A stretch of DNA of 64,000 nucleotides from Anaerococcus ihuae (GCF_928368155.1 NZ_CAKMRU010000001.1:310001-374000); one strand, 5' to 3'; positions 1-11,661 are shown, counted from the stretch's first letter. Numbers and translations are program-made. Notes: a model not told the origin generated them from the sequence alone.

Positions 1-2
1 AT

Positions 3-1259
3 GGATCGGCAAGTGCAAGAGCTATTGCAGATTGGCTGGTAGGAATGAATTTAAGTAGGCTTTATTCTTGCATTTACAAGGAAACATATTCAGTTGGTAG
101 AGTACAAACACCAACTCTATATTTAATAGCTAAAAGGGATAGTGAAATAAATCTATTTAAGAAGCAAAAATATTATACAGTTGACCTATCTTATAAAGGA
201 TTGAAACTTGTATCAGATAGGATTGATAAAATCGAAGTGGCAGAGCAACTTTTAAACTTGATAGAAGATGAAATAGTTATTACAGAGGTAGAGGATAAAG
301 AAATAAGCACAAAACCAGATAAGCCTTATGATCTCACTACCTTACAGAGAGAAGCAAATAAATATTTTGGATATTCAGCAAATGACACTTTAAATATGGC
401 ACAAGGTCTGTATGAAAAAAAGCTAATCACATACCCAAGAACAGATAGCAGGTATTTAACCGATGATATGGTTACTACTATGAAAGAATTATTAGAAGGA
501 CTTGAAGAAGGTTTTAAAATCAACGAATCAAACTTTAAGTCTATTTTTAATTCATCTAAGGTTACAGACCACTATGCGATTATTCCTACTATATCAGGTA
601 TTGGAAAAGTTAAAGATTTATCTGACAAAGAAAGTAAAATTTATAATCTAATTAAGAATAAATTACTTGCTTCATGTTCGGATAACTTAAAGGAATCTAG
701 CAGAAAAATCAGATATGAATATGATAAATTTAACTTCAATGCAAGTGGCAAGACTGTAATCGATGAGGGTTATACCAAGTATCTAAAGACTTATGGAAAG
801 GAAAGAAAAGAAAATGAATTACCAGATGTAAATACTGGAGATAATATTAAACTAACTTCTAAAAATATATCAGAGAAATTTACAAAAGCTCCAAGTCATT
901 ATAACGAAGATACACTTTTAAAGGCTATGGAGAATGCAGGAGTAGAGTCTTTGGATAAAGATATAGAAGTGGAAAGAAAAGGCTTAGGAACACCAGCTAC
1001 AAGGGCAGGAATTATTGAAAATCTTATCCACAAGGATCTCATAAGAAGAGATAAGAAAAATCTACTTGTAACAGAAAAAGGCAATAGACTTGTATCGATT
1101 GTAGAGGATAAGTTCAAGTCGGCTGAAACAACATCTGAATGGGAAATGAAACTTGCAAAGATTAGCTCTGGCGAAGTAGATAAAGAAGACTTTTTAAGAG
1201 AAATAGAAGATAGTATAAGGGAGCTTGTAGATAGGTACAAGAATAATCTAAATGAATAA
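3..1259 (+). CDS. topB: DNA topoisomerase III (type IA), 5'-truncated by window edge
   Basis: This is a type IA topoisomerase of the TopB class carried by conjugative elements, which relaxes and decatenates DNA through a 5'-phosphotyrosine intermediate. The frame is open from the window edge, where it reads ARAIADWLVG before the first internal Met at 45, so the true start lies upstream. YSVGRVQTPTLYLIAKRD and LITYPRTDS are visible; the Tyr of TYPRTDS is the expected catalytic residue. The C-terminus ends about 50 residues after a winged-helix-like core, and no Cys-rich zinc ribbon is present, unlike many chromosomal TopB proteins. It overlaps the methyltransferase gene by 8 bp, indicating translational coupling within the ICE transfer operon. 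Confidence 0.9.
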   Translation, partial: GSASARAIADWLVGMNLSRLYSCIYKETYSVGRVQTPTLYLIAKRDSEINLFKKQKYYTVDLSYKGLKLVSDRIDKIEVAEQLLNLIEDEIVITEVEDKEISTKPDKPYDLTTLQREANKYFGYSANDTLNMAQGLYEKKLITYPRTDSRYLTDDMVTTMKELLEGLEEGFKINESNFKSIFNSSKVTDHYAIIPTISGIGKVKDLSDKESKIYNLIKNKLLASCSDNLKESSRKIRYEYDKFNFNASGKTVIDEGYTKYLKTYGKERKENELPDVNTGDNIKLTSKNISEKFTKAPSHYNEDTLLKAMENAGVESLDKDIEVERKGLGTPATRAGIIENLIHKDLIRRDKKNLLVTEKGNRLVSIVEDKFKSAETTSEWEMKLAKISSGEVDKEDFLREIEDSIRELVDRYKNNLNE

Positions 1260-2217
1260 GGTAAAAATATTGGAGCTTTTCGGTGGCATAGGTGCTATTA
1301 GAAAGGCTTTTATTAATTTAAAGATACCTTATGAAGTTGTTGATTATGTAGAAATAGATAAGGCTTGTGTTAAATCATACAATGCACTTTATGGAGAAGA
1401 TTATAAAGAAAAATCAGTAGTAAGATATAAAGCTTCTAATGAAAAGATAGACTTAATTATGCATGGAAGTCCTTGCCAAGACTTTTCAAGAATTGGAAAA
1501 AAGCAGGGAGGAGTGAAAAACTCAGGAACTAGATCAAGCTTACTATTTGAAACAATTAGAATAATAAAAGAAATGAAAGATAAACCTAAATGGATAATTT
1601 GGGAAAATGTAAAGGGAGTCCTTGATAGAAATATGAGGGACTCCTTTTTTATTTATCTAAAGAATCTAGAAGACCTAGGATATGAGAGTAAGTATGAAAT
1701 CTTAAATGCAATGGACTTTGGGATACCTCAAAAAAGGGAGAGGATATTTGTTGTTTCATGTCTTGGAGCAAATAACTTTTCTTTTAATAAATTAGAGAGG
1801 AAAGAAACTAGACCACTAAGTGAATTTTTAGAAAAGAATGTAAGTGAACTTTATACCATGACTCAACCTTATATGCTGAAATTTTTAAATAAAGGCATAG
1901 ATAATAGTTTTAGAGGGCGACTAAAAGTGATTAAAGATTTTTCTTATACTATTTCTACAAAACAAATGAGAGTACCTAATTCTGGAATAATAGATATTGG
2001 AAATGCTAAATATAGGTATTTAACAGAAAGAGAATGTTTAAGGCTCATGGGTTTTGATGATAGTGATATTGACAAACTAGAGAAAGTACATCCAAGAAGA
2101 AAAAATTGCACATCAAGTAAACTATATAAACAGGCTGGCAATTCTATTGTGGTTGATATTTTAATGGCTATTATAAAAGAAATTCATAGAATGGAGGTAG
2201 GAAATGCAAGTAAATGA
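1252..2217 (+). CDS. DNA (cytosine-5-)-methyltransferase of the ICE
   Basis: This is a C5-cytosine DNA methyltransferase, 321 residues, short for the family. Motif I ([13 protein letters not shown], about residues 8-20), the catalytic Pro-Cys-Gln of motif IV (74-76), ENV of motif VI (118-120), QKRER of motif VIII (160-164) and motif X (GNSIVV, near 296) are all present and correctly ordered, so it should be active. No cognate restriction endonuclease is seen nearby, so an orphan role in protecting the ICE from host restriction during transfer is the likely function (inference). The start overlaps the end of topB and the end overlaps the next gene by 14 bp. The target sequence cannot be read from the protein. 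Confidence 0.93.
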   Translation: MNKVKILELFGGIGAIRKAFINLKIPYEVVDYVEIDKACVKSYNALYGEDYKEKSVVRYKASNEKIDLIMHGSPCQDFSRIGKKQGGVKNSGTRSSLLFETIRIIKEMKDKPKWIIWENVKGVLDRNMRDSFFIYLKNLEDLGYESKYEILNAMDFGIPQKRERIFVVSCLGANNFSFNKLERKETRPLSEFLEKNVSELYTMTQPYMLKFLNKGIDNSFRGRLKVIKDFSYTISTKQMRVPNSGIIDIGNAKYRYLTERECLRLMGFDDSDIDKLEKVHPRRKNCTSSKLYKQAGNSIVVDILMAIIKEIHRMEVGNASK

Positions 2218-5200
2218 TTTTAAGAATATACAAGAAGCTATAAAGTATGAAGTGTTACAAGATGAAAAAGAATATTTAAAACTCTTAAAAGTTATAGGCA
2301 ATAATCAGAAATATGATTTTTCTAGCCAACTAAGTATATATAACAAAGAACCTGAAGCTAGAGCTTGTGCGACTTTTGATATGTGGAAAAAATATTTTGG
2401 TCGAGTTGTTATGAGAGGTCAAAAGGGTATTCCAATTTTAGTTGGAAGTGATGTAAATCAAAGAATTTCATATATTTTCGATATTAGTCAGACCACATCA
2501 ATGGATAGGAATATCAATGAGGTTAGCTTATGGCAGTTTGATCACGAAAACCATAACGAGACTTTAAAAGAAATAATAAATGCTTCTTCATTTGAAGCTA
2601 GTGATTCACTCAATGAAAATATATTTTCTTTAAGTAGAATTTATGGAGATGAATATATTAATTTGGCTCTTGCTGATTTGAGGATAGATATAGAGGATAG
2701 ACTTAGCTTTGAAAAGTTTATGAGAGACTCAATATCTTATGCGGTAGCTAATAGGTTTAATACAGTTTATCCTATGGATATGGAAAATTTAAAAAATAAT
2801 TTTTATAGGATTAATACAATTTCTTTAGAACAGATAGGTCTTGTAATATCAAGGGTTAGTGAAGATATTATAGATAGCACAATAGAAAAATCTAAGGAAA
2901 TGGATCGTGCTAGGCTGCTGACAGAAAGGGCCGCTGCCGACTATAATAGAGATATAGAAAATATAAACGAAGATAGAGGAGGTCAAGATGATTTATATAG
3001 ACGAGATGATAGGTCAAGAAGTAGAGATGGACGAGTTTTCACAGATGGAAGCGACAGAGGAAATAGCGATGAAGATCGAAGAGAAAACCTTGGACATGAT
3101 GGAGAAGGATCTGGAATTTATGGAGAGATATCCGAATCCGACATACGCAGTTCTAAGACTGTCTTACCTAGTAGGGAGCGAGGACATGGAGAACTGGAAG
3201 AATCTTCAGGAGATGTACGAGGAGAAAACACTTTTGAACCATCTGAAAGAAATTCAGAATCAGGCAGTGGACTTTATCAAGAGAGAGAAAGTCAAGATGA
3301 TGAAAGCACAAGGATTGACAGAGAAGATGATGAGAGAGAATCCAGAGGAATACCAAGGACAGATGAACAACTTGATGGCAACAGTGAAGAAAATGGCAAT
3401 CAAGGAATACGTGGAAGCTTAGAAAATGAAATAAGCCAAGAAAAGGAAGCTGAGGAAGCTTCTTTTTTTGATGACAAAAACACTGAAAATAGAAAAGATT
3501 ATTGGATTGTAGAATTTAATGAAAACCACGAATTAGTTTCCGATTATAGTGGGCAGATAGTAACTAAAGATTTAATTAATGTTCTAAGACAAAAGGATAT
3601 AGATGTTAAAGACTATAATCAAACTCATGGAGAAAATGAATTTGGAGAAATGACTGATGATTATATCGGATATTTCAAATTCTATTTTGACCACTATGTA
3701 GACGGCGAAGTTGTCGAACATTATAGGATTGACCTTGGTGATGGTGAAGAAGTAAATGAGCGTGAATTTTCATATTTAGAAGAACAAGTTGCACTAAGTG
3801 AGGAAAAATCTTTACAAGAAGAAATTAAGGAAAAAATAGAACCTAAATTTAAGATAGGTGATCAGGTTAGATATAAAGATAAAGAATTTACCATTACAGA
3901 TTTTGATGAACTAAGTGGAGGACTTAAAACTGTAACCATTAGAGATAATATGGAATATATGGGAGGTATGATTAGGGGTTCGGAAGTAATTCCATATAGA
4001 AATGATTCATACCTTGAAGAAATCTTTGAAAATCTAAGTCAAACATCAGAAAAACTAGCAGTAAAGGTTGGAAAAGAATTTATTTTCGAAGATGAGAACA
4101 CCTTTGATGGAATTAATTTAATTGAAACTGGAACTTATGTAGAAGTTAATGGGGAAGAATTTCCTTTATGTAAGGGTGAAACATTTGAAGAAAGTAGAAA
4201 GATTGATGGCCTTTTAGATAGTGGAAATTATGAGATATACAAATTATCTGACCATGAAAATCAAATTGAAACAGAAGTAGAGCAAGAAAGCTTTATTTAT
4301 AACCACAATTCCGAAATTGACCAAATGATGGATAGATATAATATCCCAAGAGAAGCAGCCGAAAACTTATTGAGAGGTAAAGAAGATTTAAAGAATCTAG
4401 GTTATGAACCTAATAAGGAAAGACTAAGTTTTGCTAGAAATTATGACTTAAAAAATCATATTTACTCAGAATACCTAACACCATCAGAAAAGCTAGATAA
4501 AAATATAAAAGCTATTAAAATGCTAAAAAGACTTGAAAATGAAAATAGGAGTCCAAGAGAGTATGAACAAGCCTACCTTGTAGACTATCTAGGTTGGGGT
4601 GGTCTTGCCGATGTCTTCGATGAAGAAAAGGGAGGACAATGGCTTGAAGCAAGAAATATTTTAAAAGAAAACCTGACAAATGAAGAGTATTTGAATGCTA
4701 AAGAGTCCACTCTTACATCATTTTATACACCTAGAGAGGTAATGGATGGAATATATAAGACTCTAACAGATATGGGATTTAAGACTGGGAACATCCTTGA
4801 ACCATCTGCAGGAGTAGGTAATTTCATTGGTAATATGCCAAGTGAAATACAAGGCTCTAAAGTCTATGGAGTAGAAAAAGATAGTCTAAGCGGAAGAATA
4901 GCAAGAGAACTTTATCCTGAAGCTAACATTCAAATTAAAGGCTTTGAAGAAACAAACTTCTCAAATAATTTCTTTGACTTGGTAATAGGAAATGTTCCCT
5001 TTGGAGATTTTAAAGTTAACGATCGTGAATATAACAGAAATAACTTTCTGATTCACGATTATTTTTTTGCAAAGTCAATAGACAAGGTAAGAAATGGAGG
5101 AATTATTGCCTTCATAACTTCATCTGGAACTATGGATAAAAAAGATGAATCTGTTAGAAAATATATTAATGCTAGATGTGAATTTTTAGGAGCTATGAGG

Positions 5201-8200
5201 CTTCCTAATACAACATTTAAAGGACTTGCTGGTACAGAAGTTACTTCAGATATTATTTTCTTAAAAAAGAGAGATTCAGTTATAGAAAGAGATGACGATT
5301 GGATTCATCTATCAACTGATAAAAATGGTTTGACTTACAACAAATATTTTGTAGATAATCCTCAGATGGTATTAGGGGATATGAAAGAAGTATCTGGTAG
5401 ATTTGGCAATACTATTACTTGTGACGAAAAAGAAGATGAAAAGTTAAAAGACTTAATGGATCTTGCAAGTAAGGAAATATCTTCAAATTCAAAATATGAA
5501 GAGGTCGAACTATTGGAAGATGAAGAATTAAGTCTTCCAGCAACAGATGATGTTAAGAATTTTTCTTATACCATTATTGATGAAGAAGTCTACCTAAGAG
5601 AAAACTCAGTCTTAATTAAGCAGAATATATCAGATAAAAATAAAGAAAAAATAAAAGATTATCTTGATATACTGAATGCCTTAAAAGATGTAATAGAAAA
5701 GCAAAAGGATGATTTTTCTGACGAGGAAATAAAAGAATCACAAGCAAAGTTAAATGAAGTCTATGATAACTTTTCAAAGAAACATGGCTTTATTAACTCC
5801 CTATCAAACACTAGAGCCTTAAAGGAAGACTCGAACTTTCCTTTGGTTTCATCAATAGAAATACTTGATGATGAGGATAATTTCAAAGCTAAGAGTGATA
5901 TATTCTCAAAAAGAACAATAACAAAGGCAAAAGTAGTAGACCATGTAGACACTTCTCTTGAAGCTTTGGTTTTATCAGTTTCACAAAAGGGATATGTAGA
6001 TTTTGAATATATGGAATCTATCACAAGTAAAGATAGGGACACCTTAATTGGCGAGCTTGAGGGCGAGATATTTTTAGACATTAAGGATACAGACCTAATA
6101 AATAACAGAATGCCCTTTGAAAACTTTAACAATGACGATCCATTTCATTTTTCATATGTATCGGCTGATGAGTATCTAAGTGGTAATATTAGAGAAAAGA
6201 TTGGTTATCTCAATTCATATATCGGAGAAATTGAAAATGTAATAGATTTAGCACCTTCTGAAAAGAAAGACACATTATTAAACGAGTTAGGCAAGCTCAA
6301 ATATCAAAGAGAAAAATTACAAGAAGTTATGCCTGAAGAACTCACTGCTTCTGATATAAATGTAAGGTTAGGAGCAACATGGATACCTCAAAAAGATATA
6401 GAAGACTTTACTTTCAATCTTTTAAAAACACCAGGTTATGATAGATGGAATATAAATGTTAGGTTCTCACCACATACAAGTGAATGGAATATTGAAGGTA
6501 AAAGTGTTGACTCAACTAATGACCTTGCTAACATGACTTATGGTACAAGTAGAGTAAATGCCTATAAGTTAATTGAAAATGCTCTTAATTTAAAAGATAC
6601 AAAGGTATTTGACCAAGTAATAAATGATGATGGTTCTAAGACTTCTGTATTAAACAAAAAAGAAACTATGCTTGCAAGTCAAAAGCAAGAACTGATAAAA
6701 GAAGAATTTAAGAATTGGATATTTGAAGATCCTGATAGAAGATATAGGCTAGAAAAGATTTATAATGAAAAATTCAATTCAATTAGAAATAGAGAATTTG
6801 ATGGCTCTAACTTAACTTTTGATGGAATGAATACAGAAATCAGACTTCGAGAACATCAGAAAAATGCCATAGCAAGGACTCTTTATGGTGGAAATACACT
6901 GCTTGCCCATGTAGTAGGAGCAGGAAAAACATTTGAAATGGTAGCTTCTGCCATGGAATCTAAAAAGTTAGGACTTGCAAGTAAGTCGTTATTTGTAGTT
7001 CCTAACCATCTAACCACTCAAATTGGTAGAGAGTTTATGCAATTATATCCGTCAGCAAATATTATGGTGGCCGATAAAAAAGACTTTCAACCAAAAAATA
7101 GGAAAAGATTTATTGGTAGGATTGCAACGGGAGAATATGACGCAGTCATCATAGGACACTCTCAATTTGAAAAAATACCAATGTCTAAGGAATACCAGGT
7201 TAGACATATACAAGACCAAATAGATGATATAGTTTCCTTTATTGATGAGAATAAAAGAAACAGAGGAGAAAATTTCACAGTAAAACAACTAGAAAAGACA
7301 AAGAAGAAACTCTTGGTAAGACTTGAAAAGCTAAATGATGACTTTAAAAAAGATGATGTAATAACCTTTGAAGAGTTAGGAGTAGATAAGTTATTTATAG
7401 ACGAAGCTCATAATTACAAAAACTTATTTTTGCATACAAAGATGAGAAATGTTGCGGGTATCGGTCAAAGTGAAGCCTTTAAGTCTTCAGATATGTATAT
7501 GAAATGTAGGTATATGGATGAAATGACAGATGGAAAGGGAGTTGTATTTGCTACTGGTACACCAATATCAAACTCAATGACAGAGCTTTATACTATGCAA
7601 AGATACCTTCAGTATGACGATTTAAAGGCAAGAGGATTAGAACACTTTGATGCCTGGGCTTCTACCTTTGGAGAAACAGAAAACACCTTTGAATTATCTC
7701 CAGAAGGTACTGGATATAGGCAAAAGACAAGATTTTCAAAGTTTTATAACTTGCCAGAGTTGATGAGCATGTTTAAAGAAGTAGCAGATATAAAGACTTC
7801 AGATATGTTAAATTTGCCAGTACCAGAAGCAAATTTTGAAGTTATTAAAACAAAACCTACTGAGGAACAAAAAGAAATATTAGAAGCTATTTCAGAAAGA
7901 GCGGATGCAGTTAGAAATAACCAAGTAGAGCCAACAGAAGATAATATGCTAAAGATTACAAATGATGGTAAAAAACTTGCCCTTGACCAAAGATTAATAA
8001 ATCCATTACTTCCCGATGATCCTAATTCAAAGGTAAATGTATGTGTTAAAAATATATTTTCAATCTGGGATAAGACAAAAGAAAATTCATCAACCCAATT
8101 AGTCTTTTCAGATATGTCTACACCAAAAGGAGATGGAGAGTTTAATATCTATGATGATATTAGAAATAAGCTTGTGAATATGGGAATACCAAAAGAAGAA

Positions 8201-9847
8201 ATAGCCTTTATTCACGAGGCAGATACAGACAAACAAAAAGATGAATTGTTCTCTAAGGTAAGAAGAGGAGAAGTAAGAGTATTATTAGGCTCTACTCAAA
8301 AAATGGGAGCAGGTACAAATGTACAAAATAAATTAATAGCTTTACACGATTTAGACGTCCCATGGAGACCGTCTGACCTAGAGCAAAGAAGTGGTAGAAT
8401 TGTTCGTCAAGGTAATGAAAATGATAAGGTAAATATCTTTAGATATGTAACAGAAAATACGTTTGATGCCTATTTATGGCAGACAATAGAGAACAAGCAG
8501 AAATTCATATCCCAAATAATGACAAGCAAGACGCCTGTGCGTGTTGCAGAAGATGTTGATGAAGCAAGTCTATCTTATTCAGAAATTAAGGCTTTAGCTA
8601 CTGGTAATCCTCTGATTAAAGAAAAAATGGACTTAGATAACGAAGTTACAAAACTAAAAATGCTGGAAGCAAACTACAAGTCTAATAAATATAAGCTTGA
8701 AGATAAGGTAAATAAGATTTATCCTCAAAGTATTTTAAAAACTGAAATGGAAATACAAGCAGTTAAAGAAGATATTGCAAGTGTTGAGAAATTAGGAGAA
8801 GGAGATAGTAAATTCACTTCAATCAGTCTTAGAGAAAATAAAATTTTAGATAAGAAAGAAGCTGGAGAGAAATTATTAGAAGAAATAAAAAAAGTAAATA
8901 TAAATGATAGCAAGGTCATTGGTAAATATAGGAATTTAGACTTACAAGTTTCGTATAATTTTATGACTAATAATCACACCTTTAAACTCTTAGGAAAAGC
9001 AGAATACTTCGGAGAGTTTTCAAACTCTACTGATGGCAATATAACAAGACTTGATAATGCCATTGAAAAAATGCCTTCAAGGCTTGAAAGATTAAATCAA
9101 AATCTTGAAAACTATAAAGAATCTTTAGAAAATGCCAAAGTAGAATTAACCAAACCATTTGAAAAAGCTGATGAGTTAAGGGGTAAGACACTAAGACTAG
9201 CTGAGATTAATAAACTTTTAGATATGGGAGAAGTAGAAGAACTAGAAAACCAATCACCACTATTAGAAGATTTAAAGAGGGCAATAGTTGATTATTCTAA
9301 CTACGAGTTTTCAGAATCTAATAGCTATGAAGACTTTGACAAACTATACCCTGATTTAAGCCATATAGGACTTGCTTATACAGAAACACCTGATGGGAAG
9401 CACTCTATTCAATATGAGGTAAATTTGGAAGAAAAAACATGGACTCAGTATGTAGATAATGTTGCTATTAGAACAGAATCTTTTGTAGAAGAAGATATAT
9501 CTAATTCACAAGCTATTAAAGATATGACTGAAGCCATAAAGATGTCAAGTTTTGATGATCTGGTATCAGTAGATGAAGAAGATTTAAAACAAGCCCTAGG
9601 ACTAGAAATAGATGATGACGGAAACTTCTATGATCCACTTGCAAAAGATCTTGATAATGACGGAATACCAGATAGGTATGACAATGATTTTAAAGATAGT
9701 GATTACTTTGAATCAACTTATGATGTAGAGGATAATCTTCACTCAAGGGAAGAGAAACCATCAATATTGGGACAAATATCAAAATTCAAATCTGAAGAAG
9801 AAAAAGATAAAAATCAAGAAAAAAGTGAAAAAGGACAAGAACGATAA
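2204..9847 (+). CDS. Giant polyvalent ArdC-like / N6-methylase / SNF2-type helicase protein
   Basis: This 2,547-residue multidomain protein is typical of Firmicutes conjugative elements. The first 80 residues resemble the ArdC ssDNA-binding domain. Residues about 260-405 are an Arg/Glu/Ser-rich disordered linker. A degenerate N6-adenine methylase follows (LGWGG near 795, EPSAGVGNF near 863, GNVPFGDF near 928, the last in place of NPPF). A superfamily 2 helicase comes next: Walker A GAGKT near 1570, DEAH near 1733, and [10 protein letters not shown] near 2063. Near 2484, [14 protein letters not shown] resembles a calcium-binding repeat. The start has an AGG-rich ribosome site within the preceding gene. 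It probably remodels or protects transferred DNA; the exact biochemical role is unknown. The linker DNA also encodes a second protein in another frame. Confidence 0.88.
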   Translation: MQVNDFKNIQEAIKYEVLQDEKEYLKLLKVIGNNQKYDFSSQLSIYNKEPEARACATFDMWKKYFGRVVMRGQKGIPILVGSDVNQRISYIFDISQTTSMDRNINEVSLWQFDHENHNETLKEIINASSFEASDSLNENIFSLSRIYGDEYINLALADLRIDIEDRLSFEKFMRDSISYAVANRFNTVYPMDMENLKNNFYRINTISLEQIGLVISRVSEDIIDSTIEKSKEMDRARLLTERAAADYNRDIENINEDRGGQDDLYRRDDRSRSRDGRVFTDGSDRGNSDEDRRENLGHDGEGSGIYGEISESDIRSSKTVLPSRERGHGELEESSGDVRGENTFEPSERNSESGSGLYQERESQDDESTRIDREDDERESRGIPRTDEQLDGNSEENGNQGIRGSLENEISQEKEAEEASFFDDKNTENRKDYWIVEFNENHELVSDYSGQIVTKDLINVLRQKDIDVKDYNQTHGENEFGEMTDDYIGYFKFYFDHYVDGEVVEHYRIDLGDGEEVNEREFSYLEEQVALSEEKSLQEEIKEKIEPKFKIGDQVRYKDKEFTITDFDELSGGLKTVTIRDNMEYMGGMIRGSEVIPYRNDSYLEEIFENLSQTSEKLAVKVGKEFIFEDENTFDGINLIETGTYVEVNGEEFPLCKGETFEESRKIDGLLDSGNYEIYKLSDHENQIETEVEQESFIYNHNSEIDQMMDRYNIPREAAENLLRGKEDLKNLGYEPNKERLSFARNYDLKNHIYSEYLTPSEKLDKNIKAIKMLKRLENENRSPREYEQAYLVDYLGWGGLADVFDEEKGGQWLEARNILKENLTNEEYLNAKESTLTSFYTPREVMDGIYKTLTDMGFKTGNILEPSAGVGNFIGNMPSEIQGSKVYGVEKDSLSGRIARELYPEANIQIKGFEETNFSNNFFDLVIGNVPFGDFKVNDREYNRNNFLIHDYFFAKSIDKVRNGGIIAFITSSGTMDKKDESVRKYINARCEFLGAMRLPNTTFKGLAGTEVTSDIIFLKKRDSVIERDDDWIHLSTDKNGLTYNKYFVDNPQMVLGDMKEVSGRFGNTITCDEKEDEKLKDLMDLASKEISSNSKYEEVELLEDEELSLPATDDVKNFSYTIIDEEVYLRENSVLIKQNISDKNKEKIKDYLDILNALKDVIEKQKDDFSDEEIKESQAKLNEVYDNFSKKHGFINSLSNTRALKEDSNFPLVSSIEILDDEDNFKAKSDIFSKRTITKAKVVDHVDTSLEALVLSVSQKGYVDFEYMESITSKDRDTLIGELEGEIFLDIKDTDLINNRMPFENFNNDDPFHFSYVSADEYLSGNIREKIGYLNSYIGEIENVIDLAPSEKKDTLLNELGKLKYQREKLQEVMPEELTASDINVRLGATWIPQKDIEDFTFNLLKTPGYDRWNINVRFSPHTSEWNIEGKSVDSTNDLANMTYGTSRVNAYKLIENALNLKDTKVFDQVINDDGSKTSVLNKKETMLASQKQELIKEEFKNWIFEDPDRRYRLEKIYNEKFNSIRNREFDGSNLTFDGMNTEIRLREHQKNAIARTLYGGNTLLAHVVGAGKTFEMVASAMESKKLGLASKSLFVVPNHLTTQIGREFMQLYPSANIMVADKKDFQPKNRKRFIGRIATGEYDAVIIGHSQFEKIPMSKEYQVRHIQDQIDDIVSFIDENKRNRGENFTVKQLEKTKKKLLVRLEKLNDDFKKDDVITFEELGVDKLFIDEAHNYKNLFLHTKMRNVAGIGQSEAFKSSDMYMKCRYMDEMTDGKGVVFATGTPISNSMTELYTMQRYLQYDDLKARGLEHFDAWASTFGETENTFELSPEGTGYRQKTRFSKFYNLPELMSMFKEVADIKTSDMLNLPVPEANFEVIKTKPTEEQKEILEAISERADAVRNNQVEPTEDNMLKITNDGKKLALDQRLINPLLPDDPNSKVNVCVKNIFSIWDKTKENSSTQLVFSDMSTPKGDGEFNIYDDIRNKLVNMGIPKEEIAFIHEADTDKQKDELFSKVRRGEVRVLLGSTQKMGAGTNVQNKLIALHDLDVPWRPSDLEQRSGRIVRQGNENDKVNIFRYVTENTFDAYLWQTIENKQKFISQIMTSKTPVRVAEDVDEASLSYSEIKALATGNPLIKEKMDLDNEVTKLKMLEANYKSNKYKLEDKVNKIYPQSILKTEMEIQAVKEDIASVEKLGEGDSKFTSISLRENKILDKKEAGEKLLEEIKKVNINDSKVIGKYRNLDLQVSYNFMTNNHTFKLLGKAEYFGEFSNSTDGNITRLDNAIEKMPSRLERLNQNLENYKESLENAKVELTKPFEKADELRGKTLRLAEINKLLDMGEVEELENQSPLLEDLKRAIVDYSNYEFSESNSYEDFDKLYPDLSHIGLAYTETPDGKHSIQYEVNLEEKTWTQYVDNVAIRTESFVEEDISNSQAIKDMTEAIKMSSFDDLVSVDEEDLKQALGLEIDDDGNFYDPLAKDLDNDGIPDRYDNDFKDSDYFESTYDVEDNLHSREEKPSILGQISKFKSEEEKDKNQEKSEKGQER
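2988..3422 (+). CDS. tnpV: TnpV-like transposon protein overprinted inside the helicase gene
   Basis: A 144-codon frame lies wholly inside the giant helicase gene, shifted +1 relative to it. An AGGAGG ribosome site at 2977-2982 stands 5 bases before its ATG. From about residue 50 the protein carries the pattern I associate with the TnpV family (PF14198): Y-x-x-LR-x-x-YL, then a helix with HLKEIQNQA, then [11 protein letters not shown] and [13 protein letters not shown]. The reading frame of the helicase over the same bases is the low-complexity Arg/Glu linker, which is the pattern expected when a constrained gene overprints a disordered segment. The function of TnpV proteins is not established. 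It could be a chance open frame, but length, ribosome site and family pattern together argue against this. Confidence 0.7.
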   Translation: MIYIDEMIGQEVEMDEFSQMEATEEIAMKIEEKTLDMMEKDLEFMERYPNPTYAVLRLSYLVGSEDMENWKNLQEMYEEKTLLNHLKEIQNQAVDFIKREKVKMMKAQGLTEKMMRENPEEYQGQMNNLMATVKKMAIKEYVEA

Positions 9848-9870
9848 AGGAGGGCGAAAGGCTCTCCTTA
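9846..9870 (+). promoter_or_regulatory. Small hairpin between helicase and SSB-like genes
   Basis: AAGGAG and CTCCTT pair around an 11-base loop just after the helicase stop codon. There is no T-run, so it may be an mRNA processing or stability element instead of a terminator. Confidence 0.3.
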
Positions 9871-9890
9871 TTTAGTACAAGGAGGAAAAT

Positions 9891-10547
9891 ATGGAATACA
9901 AAGATATTAGAGAAAACTTAGAAGAAATGATGAATGATAATTACAAGGACTTTATAAAAGCACTTGTGAGCATAGAAAAGGGCATTAATGATGAAAAGGC
10001 ACTTGAGGAAGTCTATGTTTTATTTATGATCAAAGACACAACAGGTCTATTAAATGATGACTTTGACTATATGATTGATGATATGAAAGAACAAGGTAAG
10101 ATTGTTGAAAATACCAATGAACTTGAAGAAAAAGACGATCTCATAAATCTCGTTGGTAATATAGCTGGAAAAGTAGAAAATCTTGAACGAGAAAATGCTA
10201 ATGGAGAAAAATTCAAAGTAAGTAATTTTTCTATAGTTTCAAAAGATGACGATGGAAATAAAATTTATACCAATTGTTCAGCCTATGGAGATAAGACAAA
10301 AGATTTAGAGAACCTAAAACAAGGAGATTTTGTTAAAATATTTGGTCAAGTAAAAACAAGTATTGATAACAACGGAAAGGAACATAAAAATGTTCGTATT
10401 TTATCTTCTAAGCTCTTAAAAGCAAAAGAACAAGTAAAGAGTCAAGATAAGGATAAAAAGTCCATATTAGGGCAAATAAAAAGCTTTAAGACAGATGACA
10501 AAGCTAAGTCAAACAAGAAAGAACATAGCAAAGGTACAGAGAGATAA
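9891..10547 (+). CDS. SSB-like OB-fold protein of the ICE
   Basis: A 218-residue protein with an acidic helical N-terminal half and an OB-fold of single-strand-binding type at about residues 85-180: FKVSNFSIVSKD, then an AYGDKT segment, then LKQGDFVKIFGQV, then NVRILSSKLL. This order of strands matches SSB proteins, where a Phe/Tyr-Gly segment is followed by L-x-x-GD-x-V-x-x-x-G. The C-terminal 28 residues are basic and contain SILGQIKSFK, nearly repeated at the end of the preceding 2,547-residue protein. AAGGAGGAAA precedes the ATG. It probably binds transferred single-stranded DNA. The assignment is from pattern, without a search. A terminator follows directly. Confidence 0.65.
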   Translation: MEYKDIRENLEEMMNDNYKDFIKALVSIEKGINDEKALEEVYVLFMIKDTTGLLNDDFDYMIDDMKEQGKIVENTNELEEKDDLINLVGNIAGKVENLERENANGEKFKVSNFSIVSKDDDGNKIYTNCSAYGDKTKDLENLKQGDFVKIFGQVKTSIDNNGKEHKNVRILSSKLLKAKEQVKSQDKDKKSILGQIKSFKTDDKAKSNKKEHSKGTER

Positions 10548-10585
10548 ATATCGGCAGTCTTCGGACTGCCTTTATTTTTTTTGCT
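10534..10585 (+). repeat. 52-bp direct repeat, copy 1 (terminator segment)
   Basis: This segment covers the last codons of the SSB-like gene and its terminator. It matches 18171-18222 at 51 of 52 positions; only 10543 (G) and 18180 (T) differ. The two copies bracket the AraC/ABC/ECF cargo. Confidence 0.9.
10553..10582 (+). terminator. Rho-independent terminator after SSB-like gene
   Basis: GGCAGTC-TTCG-GACTGCC is a perfect 7-bp stem with a stable UUCG tetraloop, followed by TTTA and eight T. It closes the ICE transfer operon. An identical terminator occurs at 18190-18219. Confidence 0.93.
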
Positions 10586-10668
10586 CATTTTTTTAATCTA
10601 ATATATTTAGGTCAGATATGCATATACACTTAAACTCATATGAAAACATATCTTGTAAAAAAACTACT

Positions 10669-11661
10669 TTAGTCACAGTAATCGCATTTTAACTTGTGAT
10701 CCTTGCAAGCTAAATGACGAACTTCACTAGGAAGTTTTCCCTTGTATCTTTTGTAATAAATGGAAAATTTGCTATGGGATGTATATCCAACAGATTCTGC
10801 TACTTCCTTTATAGGAAGTTTAGTATTTAACAGAAGAGTTTCAGCTACATTCATTCTTTTTCTTTGGGTGTATTCTGTAATGCTTTGACCATATTTTTCT
10901 TTGAACAAATTTTTTAATTTTGTTCCGCTCATTTTAGATATTTTTTCAAGAGTTTCCTGATTTACATTCATGGCGAAATGATCATCTAAAAATCTGGATA
11001 CATCTTCAAGTGCTTTATTATCATCAGATTCAATTTTATATTTTTTTCTATTTAAGTAGGTATCGATTACTATACTTATCCACTCATTTGCCTTGGCTTT
11101 AAAGAAAAAATCAGCGGCAGGAGCGTCCATCTTACAATTTAATATTTCCATTGCTACTTTTTCTAATGACTTTGTAAGTATTATTTGATTTGTTTGAAGT
11201 AAAGCCCTATAAAAGGATTCAAGATCGATATTAATGGATGACAGGTGCTTTTCTAAAAGTTCTCTTTTAAATCCAACAGAAACAGTGAGATAGTAACTAT
11301 TCTCGTGTAATAAAAATAGAAAGTCATCTTCTATATTGTCAAAATCAAGAGTATATAAGGAGTTTGGCGTCAAAGTTTGATAAGGGTTAAATTTTTCACC
11401 GTTTGCACTTACAATATAGCTAGAGCATATCGAAACATAGTTTTCCATACTATAAGTACTATTTTGAATAACTTCTTCTTTGATATAAAAATCGTGGATA
11501 TCAATAATAAATCCATTTCCTTCATAAAACCAATATAGGCCTTCTGCATTAATTGAATCATCTTTACTCCAACAAAATGTATGCCCTGCACTTGAATATT
11601 TCTTATTATTTTTACATTCATCTACGTTCATATATTCTTTTACAAAATCATAATATGTCAT
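10669..11661 (-). CDS. AraC-family regulator of the ABC/ECF cargo (YbtA-like)
   Basis: A 330-residue regulator with an AraC/XylS DNA-binding domain in its last third (about 225-325), ending in IKEVAESVGYTSHSKFSIYYKRYKG, which I split here only as the second helix-turn-helix and the conserved Ser-x-Phe-x-x-x-Phe/Tyr-Lys pattern. The N-terminal 200 residues are a sensor domain I do not recognise. It is transcribed away from the two ABC half-transporters with 153 bp between, the arrangement seen for YbtA and the siderophore transporters it controls. The last residues hold three Cys in a C-x6-C-x2-C arrangement after the helix-turn-helix, which is unusual and might bind metal. It likely activates the adjacent uptake genes when ligand or metal conditions fit (inference). 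Confidence 0.85.
   Translation of the reverse strand: MTYYDFVKEYMNVDECKNNKKYSSAGHTFCWSKDDSINAEGLYWFYEGNGFIIDIHDFYIKEEVIQNSTYSMENYVSICSSYIVSANGEKFNPYQTLTPNSLYTLDFDNIEDDFLFLLHENSYYLTVSVGFKRELLEKHLSSINIDLESFYRALLQTNQIILTKSLEKVAMEILNCKMDAPAADFFFKAKANEWISIVIDTYLNRKKYKIESDDNKALEDVSRFLDDHFAMNVNQETLEKISKMSGTKLKNLFKEKYGQSITEYTQRKRMNVAETLLLNTKLPIKEVAESVGYTSHSKFSIYYKRYKGKLPSEVRHLACKDHKLKCDYCD

Noticed and set aside
1252-2217. Restriction-modification system
   Set aside because: Only the methyltransferase is present; no endonuclease gene is found in the window.
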